Assembly (NCBI RefSeq): GCF_002251295.1
Contig: NZ_NPJA01000041.1
Location: 1 to 64,000 of the forward strand
From: Prevotella sp. P5-50
GTDB lineage: Bacteria > Bacteroidota > Bacteroidia > Bacteroidales > Bacteroidaceae
DNA length: 64,000 bases
Direction: 5' to 3'
The translations under genes were made by a program, and so were the position numbers. The notes under the pieces were generated by a model, which was given only the letters and a program-made list of their open reading frames with translations, made no database searches and was not told the origin of the DNA. Below are positions 34,061 through 43,079 of this stretch, one piece after another. Positions within the stretch are counted from its first letter, which is position 1, and every line of letters begins with the position of its first letter.

Positions 34061-35158
34061 TTATTTCAGGTAATCAGCAACAAAGTTTCTGAGTTGTTCA
34101 TCGCGGAGATCGCGACGCAGGATTTTGCCTTCTTGATCAACAATAACGGTACAAGGGATGCTTTTTACATTAAATAATGTAGCAGCAGACGATTCCCAGC
34201 CTTTCAGGTCGCTAACCTGTGTCCAACTCGTTCCCCATTGCTTGATGGCATTTGTCCAAGCGTCTTTGTTGTTGTCAAGAGAAACACCGAGAATGCCCAG
34301 ACCCTTATCCTTGTAACTCTCGTAGAGGGAAATCACGGAAGGCATTTCTCTACGGCATGGGCCACACCAAGATGCCCAGAAATCTATAACGGTCAATTTG
34401 TGCTTCTTTATCTCTGCCAAAGCGCTCACAGGATTACCCTCTGCATCAGGAAGCGTGAAGTCGGGCATGACGGATCCTTCCGCTGTATTGGCTTGCTTGG
34501 CCAATTCCTGTTCCATTTGCTGGATGGCGGTACGCTGACGCAATTCCTTCGGCATCTGACTGATGAGATGCTTGGTCGTTGTGGCAGAGAATATATCCTT
34601 GGAAAAGTTGAGGATGAGAAAATAGCCGAATTCGTTGTCGATATTGCGTTCGGCGGCAACTTCTACCTTGTTGCTGAACTGTTTGTTGAGTTCTTCTATT
34701 TCCTTCATACCCTTTTCTCGTTCTGCCGGACTGACGGGATGGGCATAGATGCGTTCTGCAATAAGATTGATGGCTTTGCCTACAACCATCAACGAGTCGT
34801 TGAGACGTTGCCACTCGTTGTTGCAAGGCGTACCGCCAACCCTTGATGCGGAAGGTTCTGCGGAAAGCCGGATGTCGATATTGCCATTCTCCCTGAAGAA
34901 TGTGGCGTTGATCTGGTGGGCTTTCGCACTATAAAGCATGCAGAAGCATGTAGAATCTGCACTTCCCGAAAGACTGAACTTTCCGTTTTTTACTACTAAG
35001 GTGTCGCAGGGAATGCCGGTTACCATGTCGGTCGTGAGAAAGAGTGTGTCTCCGTCTTGCATGTTTTCGGCAGAACCTTTGATATGGTACGTGTTTGAAT
35101 GACAAGCAGCAAGCGTAATGCCTGCTGCTGTCACTATAAATAATGTCTTGATGTTCAT
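34061..35158 (-). CDS. TlpA-like thioredoxin-fold lipoprotein with DUF4369 domain
   Basis: 365 residues. A lipoprotein signal (LFIVTAAGITLAACHS) tethers it to the periplasmic side of a membrane. The N-terminal ~110 residues resemble DUF4369 (YHIKGSAENMQDGDTLFLTT), followed by a helical linker and a C-terminal AhpC/TSA-TlpA domain with active site FWASWCGPCRREMPSVI. It probably acts as a periplasmic disulfide reductase. The PRPP synthetase gene lies 14 bp upstream in the same direction; the link looks positional, not functional. Confidence 0.87.
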   Translation of the reverse strand: MNIKTLFIVTAAGITLAACHSNTYHIKGSAENMQDGDTLFLTTDMVTGIPCDTLVVKNGKFSLSGSADSTCFCMLYSAKAHQINATFFRENGNIDIRLSAEPSASRVGGTPCNNEWQRLNDSLMVVGKAINLIAERIYAHPVSPAEREKGMKEIEELNKQFSNKVEVAAERNIDNEFGYFLILNFSKDIFSATTTKHLISQMPKELRQRTAIQQMEQELAKQANTAEGSVMPDFTLPDAEGNPVSALAEIKKHKLTVIDFWASWCGPCRREMPSVISLYESYKDKGLGILGVSLDNNKDAWTNAIKQWGTSWTQVSDLKGWESSAATLFNVKSIPCTVIVDQEGKILRRDLRDEQLRNFVADYLK

Positions 35159-35172
35159 CTGAAGGATGGATA

Positions 35173-36111
35173 TTATACAAGGTATTGGCTTGAGATACTC
35201 TCGTTGTTGAGCACGCGGCGGATGGTTTCTGCAAACATATCTGCCACAGAGAGCTGCTTCACCTTAGCACAGCGTTGTGTGTAGGGGATAGAGTCTGTGA
35301 AGACAATTTCCTCAAGGGCCGATTCTTGTACGCGTTCGCTTGCAGGGCCACTCATCACACAATGGGATGCACATGCGCGAACAGTCTTAGCACCTGCTTC
35401 TTTCATGATGTCGGCAGCCTTGGTGATGGTTCCAGCTGTATCGACCATGTCGTCGATAATCACCACATTCTTGTCTTTGACGTCACCGATAATCTGCATG
35501 GTGGCTACAACGTTGGCGCGAGCGCGGGTCTTGTTGCAGAGAACCAGCGGGCAACCCAGATATTTAGCATAGGTGTTGGCGCGCTTAGAACCGCCGACAT
35601 CAGGTGATGCAATAACGAGGTCGTCTAGATTGAGACTCTGAAGATAGGGGAGGATGACGCCGGAAGCATAGAGGTGGTCAACGGGAACATCAAAGAAACC
35701 TTGTATCTGGTCGGCATGCAAGTCCATGGTGATGACACGATCAACACCGGCTACGGAAAGCAAGTCGGCTACCAGTTTGGCACCAATGCTGACACGGGGC
35801 TTGTCTTTGCGATCCTGACGTGCCCATCCGAAATAGGGGATAACGGCATTGATGGTGCGTGCAGAGGCGCGCTTGGCAGCATCGATCATCAGCAACAGCT
35901 CCATCAGGTTGTCACTATTGGGGAATGTGCTCTGTACGAGGAAGATATCGCGACCGCGAATAGACTCCTCGAAAGAGACAGCAAACTCGCCGTCGGAGAA
36001 CTTTGTGATTTGCAGTTCACCGAGCGGACATCCTAAACTAAGGCAGATTTTCTCTGCCAGATACTTTGTGGCAGTGCCTGAAAATACCATGTAAGAGTTC
36101 GATTCTCTCAT
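35173..36111 (-). CDS. prs: Ribose-phosphate pyrophosphokinase
   Basis: 312 residues from ATG 36111; the open frame extends further upstream through the ThiE gene and is not coding there. Makes PRPP from ribose 5-phosphate and ATP for nucleotide, His, Trp and NAD synthesis. Motifs: GELQITKFSDGEFAV, PYFGWARQDRKDKPRVSIGA, the metal-binding DLHADQIQGFFDVPVDHLYA and the PRPP loop VVIIDDMVDTAGTI. Normal length. The ThiE-like gene ends 35 bp upstream. Confidence 0.96.
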   Translation of the reverse strand: MRESNSYMVFSGTATKYLAEKICLSLGCPLGELQITKFSDGEFAVSFEESIRGRDIFLVQSTFPNSDNLMELLLMIDAAKRASARTINAVIPYFGWARQDRKDKPRVSIGAKLVADLLSVAGVDRVITMDLHADQIQGFFDVPVDHLYASGVILPYLQSLNLDDLVIASPDVGGSKRANTYAKYLGCPLVLCNKTRARANVVATMQIIGDVKDKNVVIIDDMVDTAGTITKAADIMKEAGAKTVRACASHCVMSGPASERVQESALEEIVFTDSIPYTQRCAKVKQLSVADMFAETIRRVLNNESISSQYLV

Positions 36112-36146
36112 TTTGTAGTAAATATTGTTGTTAGTTGTTTCTTTTT

Positions 36147-36752
36147 CTATCCAATGGCCTTTCTGAGCTTTTCGAAGTGGGCAATAAGTTCTTTGTAGTC
36201 TAATCCCTGATGGATGTTGAAGCGGTTCCACAGGTCACCACAAATGACAACTCCGCCAAAGCCGAGTTCTTTGGCCATGCGAATATTGTCTATGTTCATG
36301 CCTCCTAATGCATACACGTGCCGGTCGATAAGTCCCAACTTAGAAGCCTGTTCCAGTTCGTTGGGAGTAAATGAGGCTTTCTCATTACCCGTCTGACTGT
36401 CGAAGATGTGTTTGAGAAACACGTAGTCTGCGTTGCGTTTAGTCACTTTGAGCTCGTCGAGCTTCTGACAGGTGCGACTCAGGCGTCCACGATAGCCTTG
36501 CGGGGCTGGTTGTCCTGCCTCGTCAATATGGATGCCTCTCAGATTGTATTCCTCCTTGAGGTAGAAGTGGTCATGTACTACAATCTTTGAACAGTAGTCT
36601 TCAGGCAGTAGAGTCAGCAGGCGCTCAGCATACATTGGCGAAGAACCAGGCTTGCATAAATGCAGGCAGTCGAGTCCCTCGTCGAAAAGTGTTGCCAATA
36701 TTTTGTCTTCTTCCACGAAATACGTGGGCTTGGTCATTACTATGAGTTTCAT
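36147..36752 (-). CDS. Thiamine phosphate synthase-like protein (ThiE/TenI fold)
   Basis: 201 residues, a TIM-barrel protein. Visible matches: LDCLHLCKPGSSP (strand 2), IVVHDHFYLKEEYNLRGIHI (the DD/HL substrate region), SRTCQKLDEL, DYVFLKHIFDS, and YALGGMNIDNIRMAKELGFG near the C terminus. No other thiamine gene is adjacent. Canonical ThiE pyrophosphate residues are only partly recognisable, so a TenI-like role or another phosphate-binding barrel function is possible. Confidence 0.75.
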   Translation of the reverse strand: MKLIVMTKPTYFVEEDKILATLFDEGLDCLHLCKPGSSPMYAERLLTLLPEDYCSKIVVHDHFYLKEEYNLRGIHIDEAGQPAPQGYRGRLSRTCQKLDELKVTKRNADYVFLKHIFDSQTGNEKASFTPNELEQASKLGLIDRHVYALGGMNIDNIRMAKELGFGGVVICGDLWNRFNIHQGLDYKELIAHFEKLRKAIG

Positions 36753-36862
36753 TGCAATAATCTAGAATCAAATGCAAAAGTAATCATTTTATATGGAATA
36801 ATGCAATTTAATGACAATAAAAAGCTAACTTTGCAGTCGAAATCAAGATTTATATCAAAAAA

Positions 36863-37990
36863 ATGGAAAATAGTACACCTATATATATTATAGAGGAGGC
36901 GAAATTGCGACGTAATCTCGCTTTGATAAAAGACGTGGCTGAACGAACCGGTTCGGAGTTTATTCTTGCCTTCAAGGCATTCGCATTATGGAAAACATTT
37001 CCTATTTTTCGGGAGTATATTCAATCTACTACCGCTAGTTCGCTGTCTGAGGCTATGCTCGCTTATCATGAGTTTGGAAAGAAAGCCCATACCTTTTCGC
37101 CAGCTTATACAGATGGAGAGTTTGATGATATTGTAGCTTGCTCATCGCATATCACGTTTAATTCGTTGTCGCAATACGAGCGCTTTCACCATCGTGCATC
37201 ATCATGTTCGATAGGATTGCGTGTCAATCCTGAATATTCGGAAGTGGGTACCATGCTCTATAATCCCTGCGCTCCAGGTACACGCTTTGGTATTACGGCA
37301 GATAAGTTGCCGAAAGAACTGCCGTCGGATATTGACGGATTCCATTGCCATTGCCATTGTGAGAGTGGGGCAGATGTGTTTGAACGGACACTACGGCATA
37401 TAGAAGAAAAATTCTCTCCTTGGTTCTCGCAGATAAAATGGATCAATTTCGGAGGAGGCCATTTGGTGACTCGCAAAGGTTACGATATAGAGTTGTTGGA
37501 ACGTATAATGAAAGGTTTCCACCAGCGTTATCCCCATCTGAAGGTGATATTTGAACCAGGAAGCGCCTTTGCCTGGCAGACTGGACCGCTTGTGGCCCAT
37601 GTTGTGGATATTGTGAATGATCGAGGAATCAAGACTGCCATCCTTGATGTCAGCTTCACATGCCACATGCCCGATTGTCTTGAAATGCCATATCATCCAG
37701 AGGTGCGTGGGGCAGAATTGGTCGATTTGGAGGAGGCAACGAAAGAAAATACCTATAGATTGGGTGGTAATAGTTGCCTGTCTGGAGATTTTATGGGGTC
37801 TTGGCGCTTTAAAAATCCATTGGTGATCGGTCAGGAGATTATTTTTGAGGATATGATTCATTATACAACGGTCAAGACAAACATGTTTAATGGTATTTCT
37901 CACCCGTCCATTGGAATGCTCCATATGGACGGGAAATTGGAAATATTGCGCCATTTTGGCTATGAAGACTATCGAAATCGCATGGATTGA
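36863..37990 (+). CDS. nspC: Carboxynorspermidine decarboxylase
   Basis: 375 residues of the fold-III PLP decarboxylase (alanine racemase-like) family. The PLP lysine lies in EFILAFKAFALWKTF. Other features are ASSLSEAMLAYHEFG, GLRVNPEYSEVGTMLYNPCA then PGTRFG, FHCHCHCESGADVFER, FGGGHLVTRKGYD, and the active-site Cys region LGGNSCLSGDFMGSW. It makes spermidine or norspermidine by decarboxylating the carboxy intermediate. The usual partner, carboxyspermidine dehydrogenase, is not adjacent. A TAACTTTG box lies at 36826-36833, 30 bp before the ATG. Confidence 0.92.
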   Translation: MENSTPIYIIEEAKLRRNLALIKDVAERTGSEFILAFKAFALWKTFPIFREYIQSTTASSLSEAMLAYHEFGKKAHTFSPAYTDGEFDDIVACSSHITFNSLSQYERFHHRASSCSIGLRVNPEYSEVGTMLYNPCAPGTRFGITADKLPKELPSDIDGFHCHCHCESGADVFERTLRHIEEKFSPWFSQIKWINFGGGHLVTRKGYDIELLERIMKGFHQRYPHLKVIFEPGSAFAWQTGPLVAHVVDIVNDRGIKTAILDVSFTCHMPDCLEMPYHPEVRGAELVDLEEATKENTYRLGGNSCLSGDFMGSWRFKNPLVIGQEIIFEDMIHYTTVKTNMFNGISHPSIGMLHMDGKLEILRHFGYEDYRNRMD

Positions 37991-38021
37991 TACTTTTTTT
38001 TAGAAAAAAATGCGAGAAAAT

Positions 38022-38052
38022 TTTGGTAATTCAGAAAAATAGCGTACCTTTG
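38022..38052 (+). promoter_or_regulatory. Promoter of the tRNA cluster
   Basis: TTTG (38022-38025), 19 bp, then TACCTTTG (38045-38052): a perfect Bacteroidetes -33/-7 pair. The first tRNA begins 42 bp downstream. Confidence 0.8.
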
Positions 38053-38093
38053 CATCCGCAATCGAGAGAGATGCTCCTTGAGAGAGGAAATAA

Positions 38094-38166
38094 GCGGAAA
38101 TAGCTCAGTTGGTAGAGCACAACCTTGCCAAGGTTGGGGTCGCGGGTCCGAGTCCCGTTTTCCGCT
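38094..38166 (+). tRNA. tRNA-Gly (GCC)
   Basis: A 73-nt cloverleaf. Acceptor stem GCGGAAA/TTTCCGC, D-arm GCTCAGTTGGTAGAGC, anticodon arm CAACC-TTGCCAA-GGTTG (anticodon GCC), T-arm GCGGG-TCCGAGT-CCCGT. CCA is not encoded. Identical in sequence to the fourth tRNA of the cluster. Confidence 0.96.
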
Positions 38167-38214
38167 CATTTATTGAACAGAAAAGAGCGTTAGGATAGGT
38201 CTTAGCGATTTAAA

Positions 38215-38296
38215 GCCCAGGTGGCGGAATTGGTAGACGCGCACGTTTCAGGTGCGTGTGCCGCGAGGCGTGCAGGTTCGAGTCCTGTTCTGGGCA
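38215..38296 (+). tRNA. tRNA-Leu (CAG)
   Basis: A class II tRNA of 82 nt. Acceptor GCCCAGG/TCTGGGC, anticodon stem CACGT/GTGCG around anticodon CAG, a long variable arm (TGCCGCGAGGCGT), and T-arm GCAGG-TTCGAGT-CCTGT. CCA is not encoded. Confidence 0.94.
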
Positions 38297-38326
38297 CTCT
38301 TTTTTATTCACTAAATATTTTATGTT

Positions 38327-38413
38327 GGAGAGGTGGCGGAATTGGTAGACGCGCTACTTTGAGGGGGTAGTGTCAATTGCGACGTGGGAGTTCGAGTCTC
38401 CTCCTCTTCACCA
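38327..38413 (+). tRNA. tRNA-Leu (GAG), CCA encoded
   Basis: A class II tRNA. Acceptor GGAGAGG/CCTCTTC with a G-T pair, anticodon arm CTACT-TTGAGGG-GGTAG (anticodon GAG), a variable arm, and T-arm GGGAG-TTCGAGT-CTCCT. The sequence ends ACCA, so the CCA tail is genomically encoded, unlike the other three tRNAs here. Confidence 0.94.
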
Positions 38414-38436
38414 TAAAGATTTTTATTTTTTTTGTT

Positions 38437-38509
38437 GCGGAAATAGCTCAGTTGGTAGAGCACAACCTTGCCAAGGTTGGGGTCGCGGGTCCGAGTCCCG
38501 TTTTCCGCT
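38437..38509 (+). tRNA. tRNA-Gly (GCC), second copy
   Basis: 73 nt, identical to the tRNA at 38094-38166. It ends the Gly-Leu-Leu-Gly cluster, followed by a T-rich stretch (CTTTTTTTTATTTATCC) that may help termination. Confidence 0.96.
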
Positions 38510-38577
38510 CTTTTTTTTATTTATCCTAAGGAAAACCGAAATCTATTTTTTTATTTTAAAAAGATAAATATTTACCG

Positions 38578-39117
38578 ATGAATTTATATATACGCTATTT
38601 TGATAAAGAGGTTCTTGTTGATAACGTTGATGATGCTATTCAGTTTCTTGCAGATATCGACGAGATTGGAATGAATCCTATTCTTGAGAAAGACATTCGC
38701 AACTACTATAACAGCGATATGTATTATCCTAAGCGTTATAAAGTTCGCCCACGAATCTATTTTATCATCATCAAGACTGAAGCCAAGACGATGCTTGACT
38801 TTAAGGAGAAGCGTGCGTTGCATCCTGTGCCAGAGGTTCATGAGAAAAAAAATGTATCGGCATTGGCAAGACTGAACGAAGAAAAGTTTGGCTGGTATGA
38901 AGGCTCGCTTGATTTTAAGCGTGTGCAAATAGTTCCTGGTACGGGTAAATTCCAATATCGAGATACCCATTTTGTAGCACAATGTAAGGCGGTATCAGGA
39001 ATGGATTGTTATAATCGTATTATTGACCACTTGCGTGAACGGGTTGACGAAAGAAGTCAGTTCCCATCTGCAAAAGGAAAGAATTTCCATTTCCAGTTCT
39101 TGGGACTGTGTAAATAA
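38578..39117 (+). CDS. Conserved-looking protein of unknown function
   Basis: 179 residues starting MNLYIRYFDKEVLVDNVDDA. No signal peptide or membrane segment. Mixed alpha/beta composition with a basic central region (YYPKRYKVRPRIYFIIIKTE) and a C-terminal stretch with IIDHLRERVDERSQFPSAKG. No known family is recognised. It lies between the tRNA cluster and ssb, 47 bp before ssb. Codon usage matches its neighbours, so the frame is probably real. Confidence 0.65.
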   Translation: MNLYIRYFDKEVLVDNVDDAIQFLADIDEIGMNPILEKDIRNYYNSDMYYPKRYKVRPRIYFIIIKTEAKTMLDFKEKRALHPVPEVHEKKNVSALARLNEEKFGWYEGSLDFKRVQIVPGTGKFQYRDTHFVAQCKAVSGMDCYNRIIDHLRERVDERSQFPSAKGKNFHFQFLGLCK

Positions 39118-39164
39118 CATGTTGCCAAACATGGCGGTTTGAATTTTATCATTATAGAGATATT

Positions 39165-39662
39165 ATGAACAAAGTGATGCTGATAGGAAATGTTGGTGCC
39201 GACCCAGAGGTTAGATATGTTGACCAAGGTGTGGCAGTTGCACGGGTACGGCTTGCAACAACCGAACGTGGATATACCTTACAGAACGGTACGCAGGTTC
39301 CTGATCATACCGATTGGCACAACGTAATTCTGTGGAGACGTTTGGCAGAAATTGTGGAACAATATGTGCATAAAGGTGATAAACTGTATGTAGAAGGACG
39401 CATTCGCTATTCTTCGTATGATGATCGTCAGGGTCAGCGTCGTTTCAAAACAGAGATATGGGCTGATAACATAGAGTTGCTTTCTCCTAAGATGCAAAAC
39501 AATCCTGCAACAGAAACTTCTCAGTATGCATCAAGTTCTTCTTCTGTTTCAGAGAACCCGACCATGGTAAATTCCAATGATAATACTCAAAGTTCTGTCA
39601 ATGGGCAGAATGCATCAATGACTTCTGTGGATAATAATGATGCAGAAGCTCTTCCTTTCTAA
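39165..39662 (+). CDS. ssb: Single-stranded DNA-binding protein
   Basis: 165 residues. The N-terminal OB fold (MNKVMLIGNVGADPEVRYVD, DWHNVILWRRLAEIVEQYVH, KGDKLYVEGRIRYSSYDDRQ) is followed by a Ser/Asn-rich linker and the C-terminal tip DAEALPF, the acidic-LPF motif that recruits replication and repair partners. gldE starts 6 bp downstream, the typical Bacteroidetes ssb-gldE pair. Confidence 0.96.
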   Translation: MNKVMLIGNVGADPEVRYVDQGVAVARVRLATTERGYTLQNGTQVPDHTDWHNVILWRRLAEIVEQYVHKGDKLYVEGRIRYSSYDDRQGQRRFKTEIWADNIELLSPKMQNNPATETSQYASSSSSVSENPTMVNSNDNTQSSVNGQNASMTSVDNNDAEALPF

Positions 39663-39668
39663 GCGACA

Positions 39669-41003
39669 ATGGATATCCAACATATTTTATCGGAAGTGCA
39701 GTTGATGACTCCAGATTATGGGGCCGTTATTGCATTGGTTTTGGCATTTGCCTTACTCTTTGTCTCTGGTTTCGCTTCTGGAAGCGAGATTGCTTTTTTC
39801 TCTTTGACACCAAATGACGAGAATGAATTGGAAGAGGAAAAGTCGGCATCAGACGGCAAGATCATAGCGCTTCGTAACGATTCTGAACGTACGTTGGCAA
39901 CCATTCTGATTACCAACAATTTGGTGAATGTAACCATTATCATGCTGCTGAACTATTTCTTTGCACGTGTAGTTGATTTTGGTAATGCGGTATGGTTGCA
40001 GTTCTTGTGTATTACGGTTCTTTTGACATTTTTGTTGTTGCTCTTTGGAGAAATTATTCCGAAGATTTACACCCGTCAACAACCACTTCGCTTTTGTCGT
40101 CGTGTGGTGTCTGGCATTATGTTTTGCCGTAAACTGTTCTATCCTTTTGCAACCATTCTCATCAAGTCTGGTGTGTTGGCAGGAAAGGTGGTACAGAAGG
40201 ATAATCATGTGTTGAGCGTTGATGACTTGGAACAGGCTCTTGAACTGACAGATAAGAATGATATCAAGGAAGAACAGCATATGCTTGAAGGTATCGTTCG
40301 GTTTGGTGATGAGACAGCTAAAGAGATTATGACGAGTCGTCAGGATGTTGTAGATTTGGATTTTCGTTCTTCATTTAGTGAGGTGCTGAAATGTATAGTA
40401 GATAATAACTATTCTCGCATACCTGTCTATCAAGATAATAGTGATAACATACGAGGCATTCTCTATATCAAGGATTTGTTGCCACATTTGGGTAAACCTG
40501 CCACATTCCGTTGGCAATCTCTTATCCGTCCTCCATATTTCGTTCCAGAGACTAAGAAAATAGACGATTTGCTGCGTGAGTTCCAGTCGAATCGCGTTCA
40601 TATCGCCATTGTTGTTGATGAATTTGGTGGTACGAGCGGTATTGTCACATTGGAAGATGTATTGGAGGAAATTGTGGGTGAGATTAATGACGAATACGAT
40701 GAGGATGAACATAATTATGTGCGTATCAACAGCAATACCTTTGTCTTTGAAGGAAAGACGCTGTTGAGTGACTTTTACCGTATTCTCAAGATTGATGATG
40801 ATTTCTTCGTTGATGTTGAGGGAGATGCAGATACTGTTGCAGGTTTGCTGCTTGAAATCAAAGGAGATTTCCCACAGTTACATGAGCGGATAGACTATCG
40901 TCATTTTACCTTTGAGATATTGGAACTTGAAGAGCGCCGTATTTCAAAAGTAAAGGTTGTGGTTCATCAGTCAACAGTAGAACCGTCTGTGGACAAGCAA
41001 TAA
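39669..41003 (+). CDS. gldE: GldE-like CNNM/CBS-domain membrane protein
   Basis: 444 residues. The CNNM (DUF21) domain has three or four membrane helices (VIALVLAFALLFVSGFASGS, LQFLCITVLLTFLLLLFGEI) and the GSEIAFFSL motif. Two CBS domains follow (IMTSRQDVVDLDF; HIAIVVDEFGGTSGIVTLED), then a C-terminal CorC_HlyC domain. It is related to HlyC/CorC transporters. The name GldE comes from gliding flavobacteria, but in non-gliding Prevotella-like species its role is unknown, possibly divalent-cation transport. Linkage to ssb supports the GldE assignment. Confidence 0.85.
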   Translation: MDIQHILSEVQLMTPDYGAVIALVLAFALLFVSGFASGSEIAFFSLTPNDENELEEEKSASDGKIIALRNDSERTLATILITNNLVNVTIIMLLNYFFARVVDFGNAVWLQFLCITVLLTFLLLLFGEIIPKIYTRQQPLRFCRRVVSGIMFCRKLFYPFATILIKSGVLAGKVVQKDNHVLSVDDLEQALELTDKNDIKEEQHMLEGIVRFGDETAKEIMTSRQDVVDLDFRSSFSEVLKCIVDNNYSRIPVYQDNSDNIRGILYIKDLLPHLGKPATFRWQSLIRPPYFVPETKKIDDLLREFQSNRVHIAIVVDEFGGTSGIVTLEDVLEEIVGEINDEYDEDEHNYVRINSNTFVFEGKTLLSDFYRILKIDDDFFVDVEGDADTVAGLLLEIKGDFPQLHERIDYRHFTFEILELEERRISKVKVVVHQSTVEPSVDKQ

Positions 41004-41008
41004 CGGTA

Positions 41009-41058
41009 ATGCAACAAGGATGGTCACCATCCTATAGATGACCATCCTGCTGCATTAT
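41009..41058. terminator. Bidirectional terminator between gldE and the clostripain-like gene
   Basis: TAATGCAACAAGGATGGTCA (41008-41027) folds back on TGACCATCCTGCTGCATTA (41038-41056) with one bulge. It separates two convergent genes. Confidence 0.75.
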
Positions 41059-42244
41059 ACCATTCCATTTGTTTGATAAGTTCGTTATAGTTTTTCTGTG
41101 TGCTGTTGTAACGGTTCAATGGTACGAACATACTCATTCCGCCGAAGTTGTCATCTGTTACGGTGAAGTCATCGAAGTCAACCAATCCGTTGGTATCCCA
41201 TTTGCTACTTTTCTTTTTGTAAACAACGGCGGCATCGTAGGTTTGTCTCCATTTCAGGTAAGCTTCGTTGCCCGTGTTTTGGCGCAGGAAATCCATCATG
41301 TCGTACATGATGCGCTCTGCCCGGTAAACATAGTTGACGTTGTTGTAATAATACACCAGTCCATCCATATTGAAGGTCTTACCGTTGAGTTCGTTGCTGA
41401 TGATATCGTGTGTGGCGCTGGCAAGATCTGATAATTTTGCGGTATTTACCGTTGATATGGGAACCCTGTTTCCTGTTCCTCCAGCTTCATTGTAGCGATC
41501 GCATATTTGTTGATACATAGTGGCGTCTGTCTTGTTGAACATCGCCGGTATTATGTTGGCATAGGGGGCTCCTGCTCCTGGTATTTCTGCTGGTGATGCG
41601 ATGATGTAATCTGTAGTGTTACGGAGCTCGTAAGCCACTTCTACGTTCTGGAAAGTACAACAGTCTGCGAAGATGAATTTGAAGGTGTGTGGCAAGGCTG
41701 CTAGCGCGTCACGCATTTCTGTTATCTCCATCCATTTCGTTTCTTCTTTGTTGAGGTCTTTACCTGAATCTTGTCCGAAGGCTTTTTTGATACTTGGCGT
41801 TGAGGCTTTGGGTGTTGTTGTGTTGTGAAACAGCCATCCGTCTGCATGTCCCCATAGAACGAGGCCATACGAATCGTTGGGGTATTCTTTCATGCACCAT
41901 CCCAATATTTGTTTCATTTCTTCTGAATCAGAACTGTAGAAATCGTTGTTGAATTGATAAACGGTATCAACAGGTTGTTTGGCGTTGCCGGTCAGTCTGA
42001 TGATAAAAGGTTTCTCCTGTGGGGTCTGTCTGTCAACAAACACGAGAAGTCTGTCTTTGCTTCCCAGCTTTTTTGCCCCGATGATCATATCGTTGATATT
42101 GACTTGTGCGATGGATGAGAGATTATTCTCAGCAGCCATATAAACGATGACCGTTCGTCCCTGTCCATTTGATTCTGATGAGTTATCATGTGAGCATGCT
42201 GTGAACGCTAATACAGCAAGAATTGTCGTTAATAGATATTTCAT
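41024..42244 (-). CDS. Clostripain-family (C11) cysteine peptidase, lipoprotein
   Basis: 406 residues. A lipoprotein signal (TTILAVLAFTACSHDN) is followed by a C11 peptidase domain: start of core RTVIVYMAAENNLSS, catalytic His in YGLVLWGHADGW, catalytic Cys in FIFADCCTFQNVEVAYELRN. Substrates have Arg at P1 in known members; activation usually needs autocleavage. The envelope-attached location suggests peptide scavenging or host-protein cleavage. The last codons lie inside the terminator hairpin shared with gldE. A minus-strand TATCTTTG (42272-42279) precedes the gene. Confidence 0.88.
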   Translation of the reverse strand: MKYLLTTILAVLAFTACSHDNSSESNGQGRTVIVYMAAENNLSSIAQVNINDMIIGAKKLGSKDRLLVFVDRQTPQEKPFIIRLTGNAKQPVDTVYQFNNDFYSSDSEEMKQILGWCMKEYPNDSYGLVLWGHADGWLFHNTTTPKASTPSIKKAFGQDSGKDLNKEETKWMEITEMRDALAALPHTFKFIFADCCTFQNVEVAYELRNTTDYIIASPAEIPGAGAPYANIIPAMFNKTDATMYQQICDRYNEAGGTGNRVPISTVNTAKLSDLASATHDIISNELNGKTFNMDGLVYYYNNVNYVYRAERIMYDMMDFLRQNTGNEAYLKWRQTYDAAVVYKKKSSKWDTNGLVDFDDFTVTDDNFGGMSMFVPLNRYNSTQKNYNELIKQMEWYNAAGWSSIGW

Positions 42245-42330
42245 AAGTTTAAATTTGTGCTATTTCGAATGCAAAGATAAGTATATTTGTGAATAAATTA
42301 GTAACTTTGCATCTAAAATTTGGAAAGATA

Positions 42331-43035
42331 ATGGGAAAAACGTTTATATCTACACTTATATTCCTTGTTGTCACCACTTTAGACGTCATGGCACAAGACC
42401 CTTTTTTGCAATGTGAGGACACCTGTAGTCATATTCATGGAATAGATTTGAGTCATTATCAGGGTAATGTCTTTTGGGAGACTATTGGCGACAATACCAA
42501 GATGGCTTATGTCTATCTCAAGGCGACGGAAGGGGGAACCCGTATCGATGAGATGTTTGAGCGCAATATAGAAATGGCCCAGCGTTATGGATTGAAAGTG
42601 GGTAGCTATCATTTCTATCGCCCAAAGGTGGAGCAAAAGTTGCAGTTGCAGAATTTCCGTTCTCAATGTCTGCCTGACCAGCAGGATCTTATCCCTATGA
42701 TTGATGTGGAGACCACAAGTGGGTTGCCGACCGATGAGTTTTGCGACTCTCTGTTCCGGTTTCTCGACTTGGTGGAAGAAGAATATGGGCAGAAGCCTTT
42801 GGTTTATACTTACCGCAACTTCTACAATAAGCATCTTTTAGGAAAACTCGACGGGTATAAACTCATGATAGCCATGTACACCGATGAAGAACCTGTTTTA
42901 GCTGACGAGCGAGACATTCATTTATGGCAATATACCGGTAAGGGGCGTATCGTGGGTATTAGCGGTTATGTTGATAAAAGCAGATTTATGGGACATCATA
43001 AGTTGCGTGAGATACGCTTTCATCATCGGAAATAG
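42331..43035 (+). CDS. Secreted GH25 lysozyme
   Basis: 234 residues from ATG 42331; an earlier in-frame ATG (42289) lies before the -7 box TAACTTTG (42302-42309) and is rejected. A signal peptide (MGKTFISTLIFLVVTTLDVM) precedes the GH25 barrel: GIDLSHYQGNVFWETI, AYVYLKATEGGTRID, YGLKVGSYHFYRPK, LIPMIDVETTSG and HLWQYTGKGRIVGISGYVDK. The DxE pair (IDVE) is the catalytic motif. It cleaves peptidoglycan in the periplasm or outside the cell. Confidence 0.92.
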   Translation: MGKTFISTLIFLVVTTLDVMAQDPFLQCEDTCSHIHGIDLSHYQGNVFWETIGDNTKMAYVYLKATEGGTRIDEMFERNIEMAQRYGLKVGSYHFYRPKVEQKLQLQNFRSQCLPDQQDLIPMIDVETTSGLPTDEFCDSLFRFLDLVEEEYGQKPLVYTYRNFYNKHLLGKLDGYKLMIAMYTDEEPVLADERDIHLWQYTGKGRIVGISGYVDKSRFMGHHKLREIRFHHRK

Positions 43036-43079
43036 TCTTTTTGTAGAAAAACCAAGTAATAAAGAAATAAGAATCAGAT

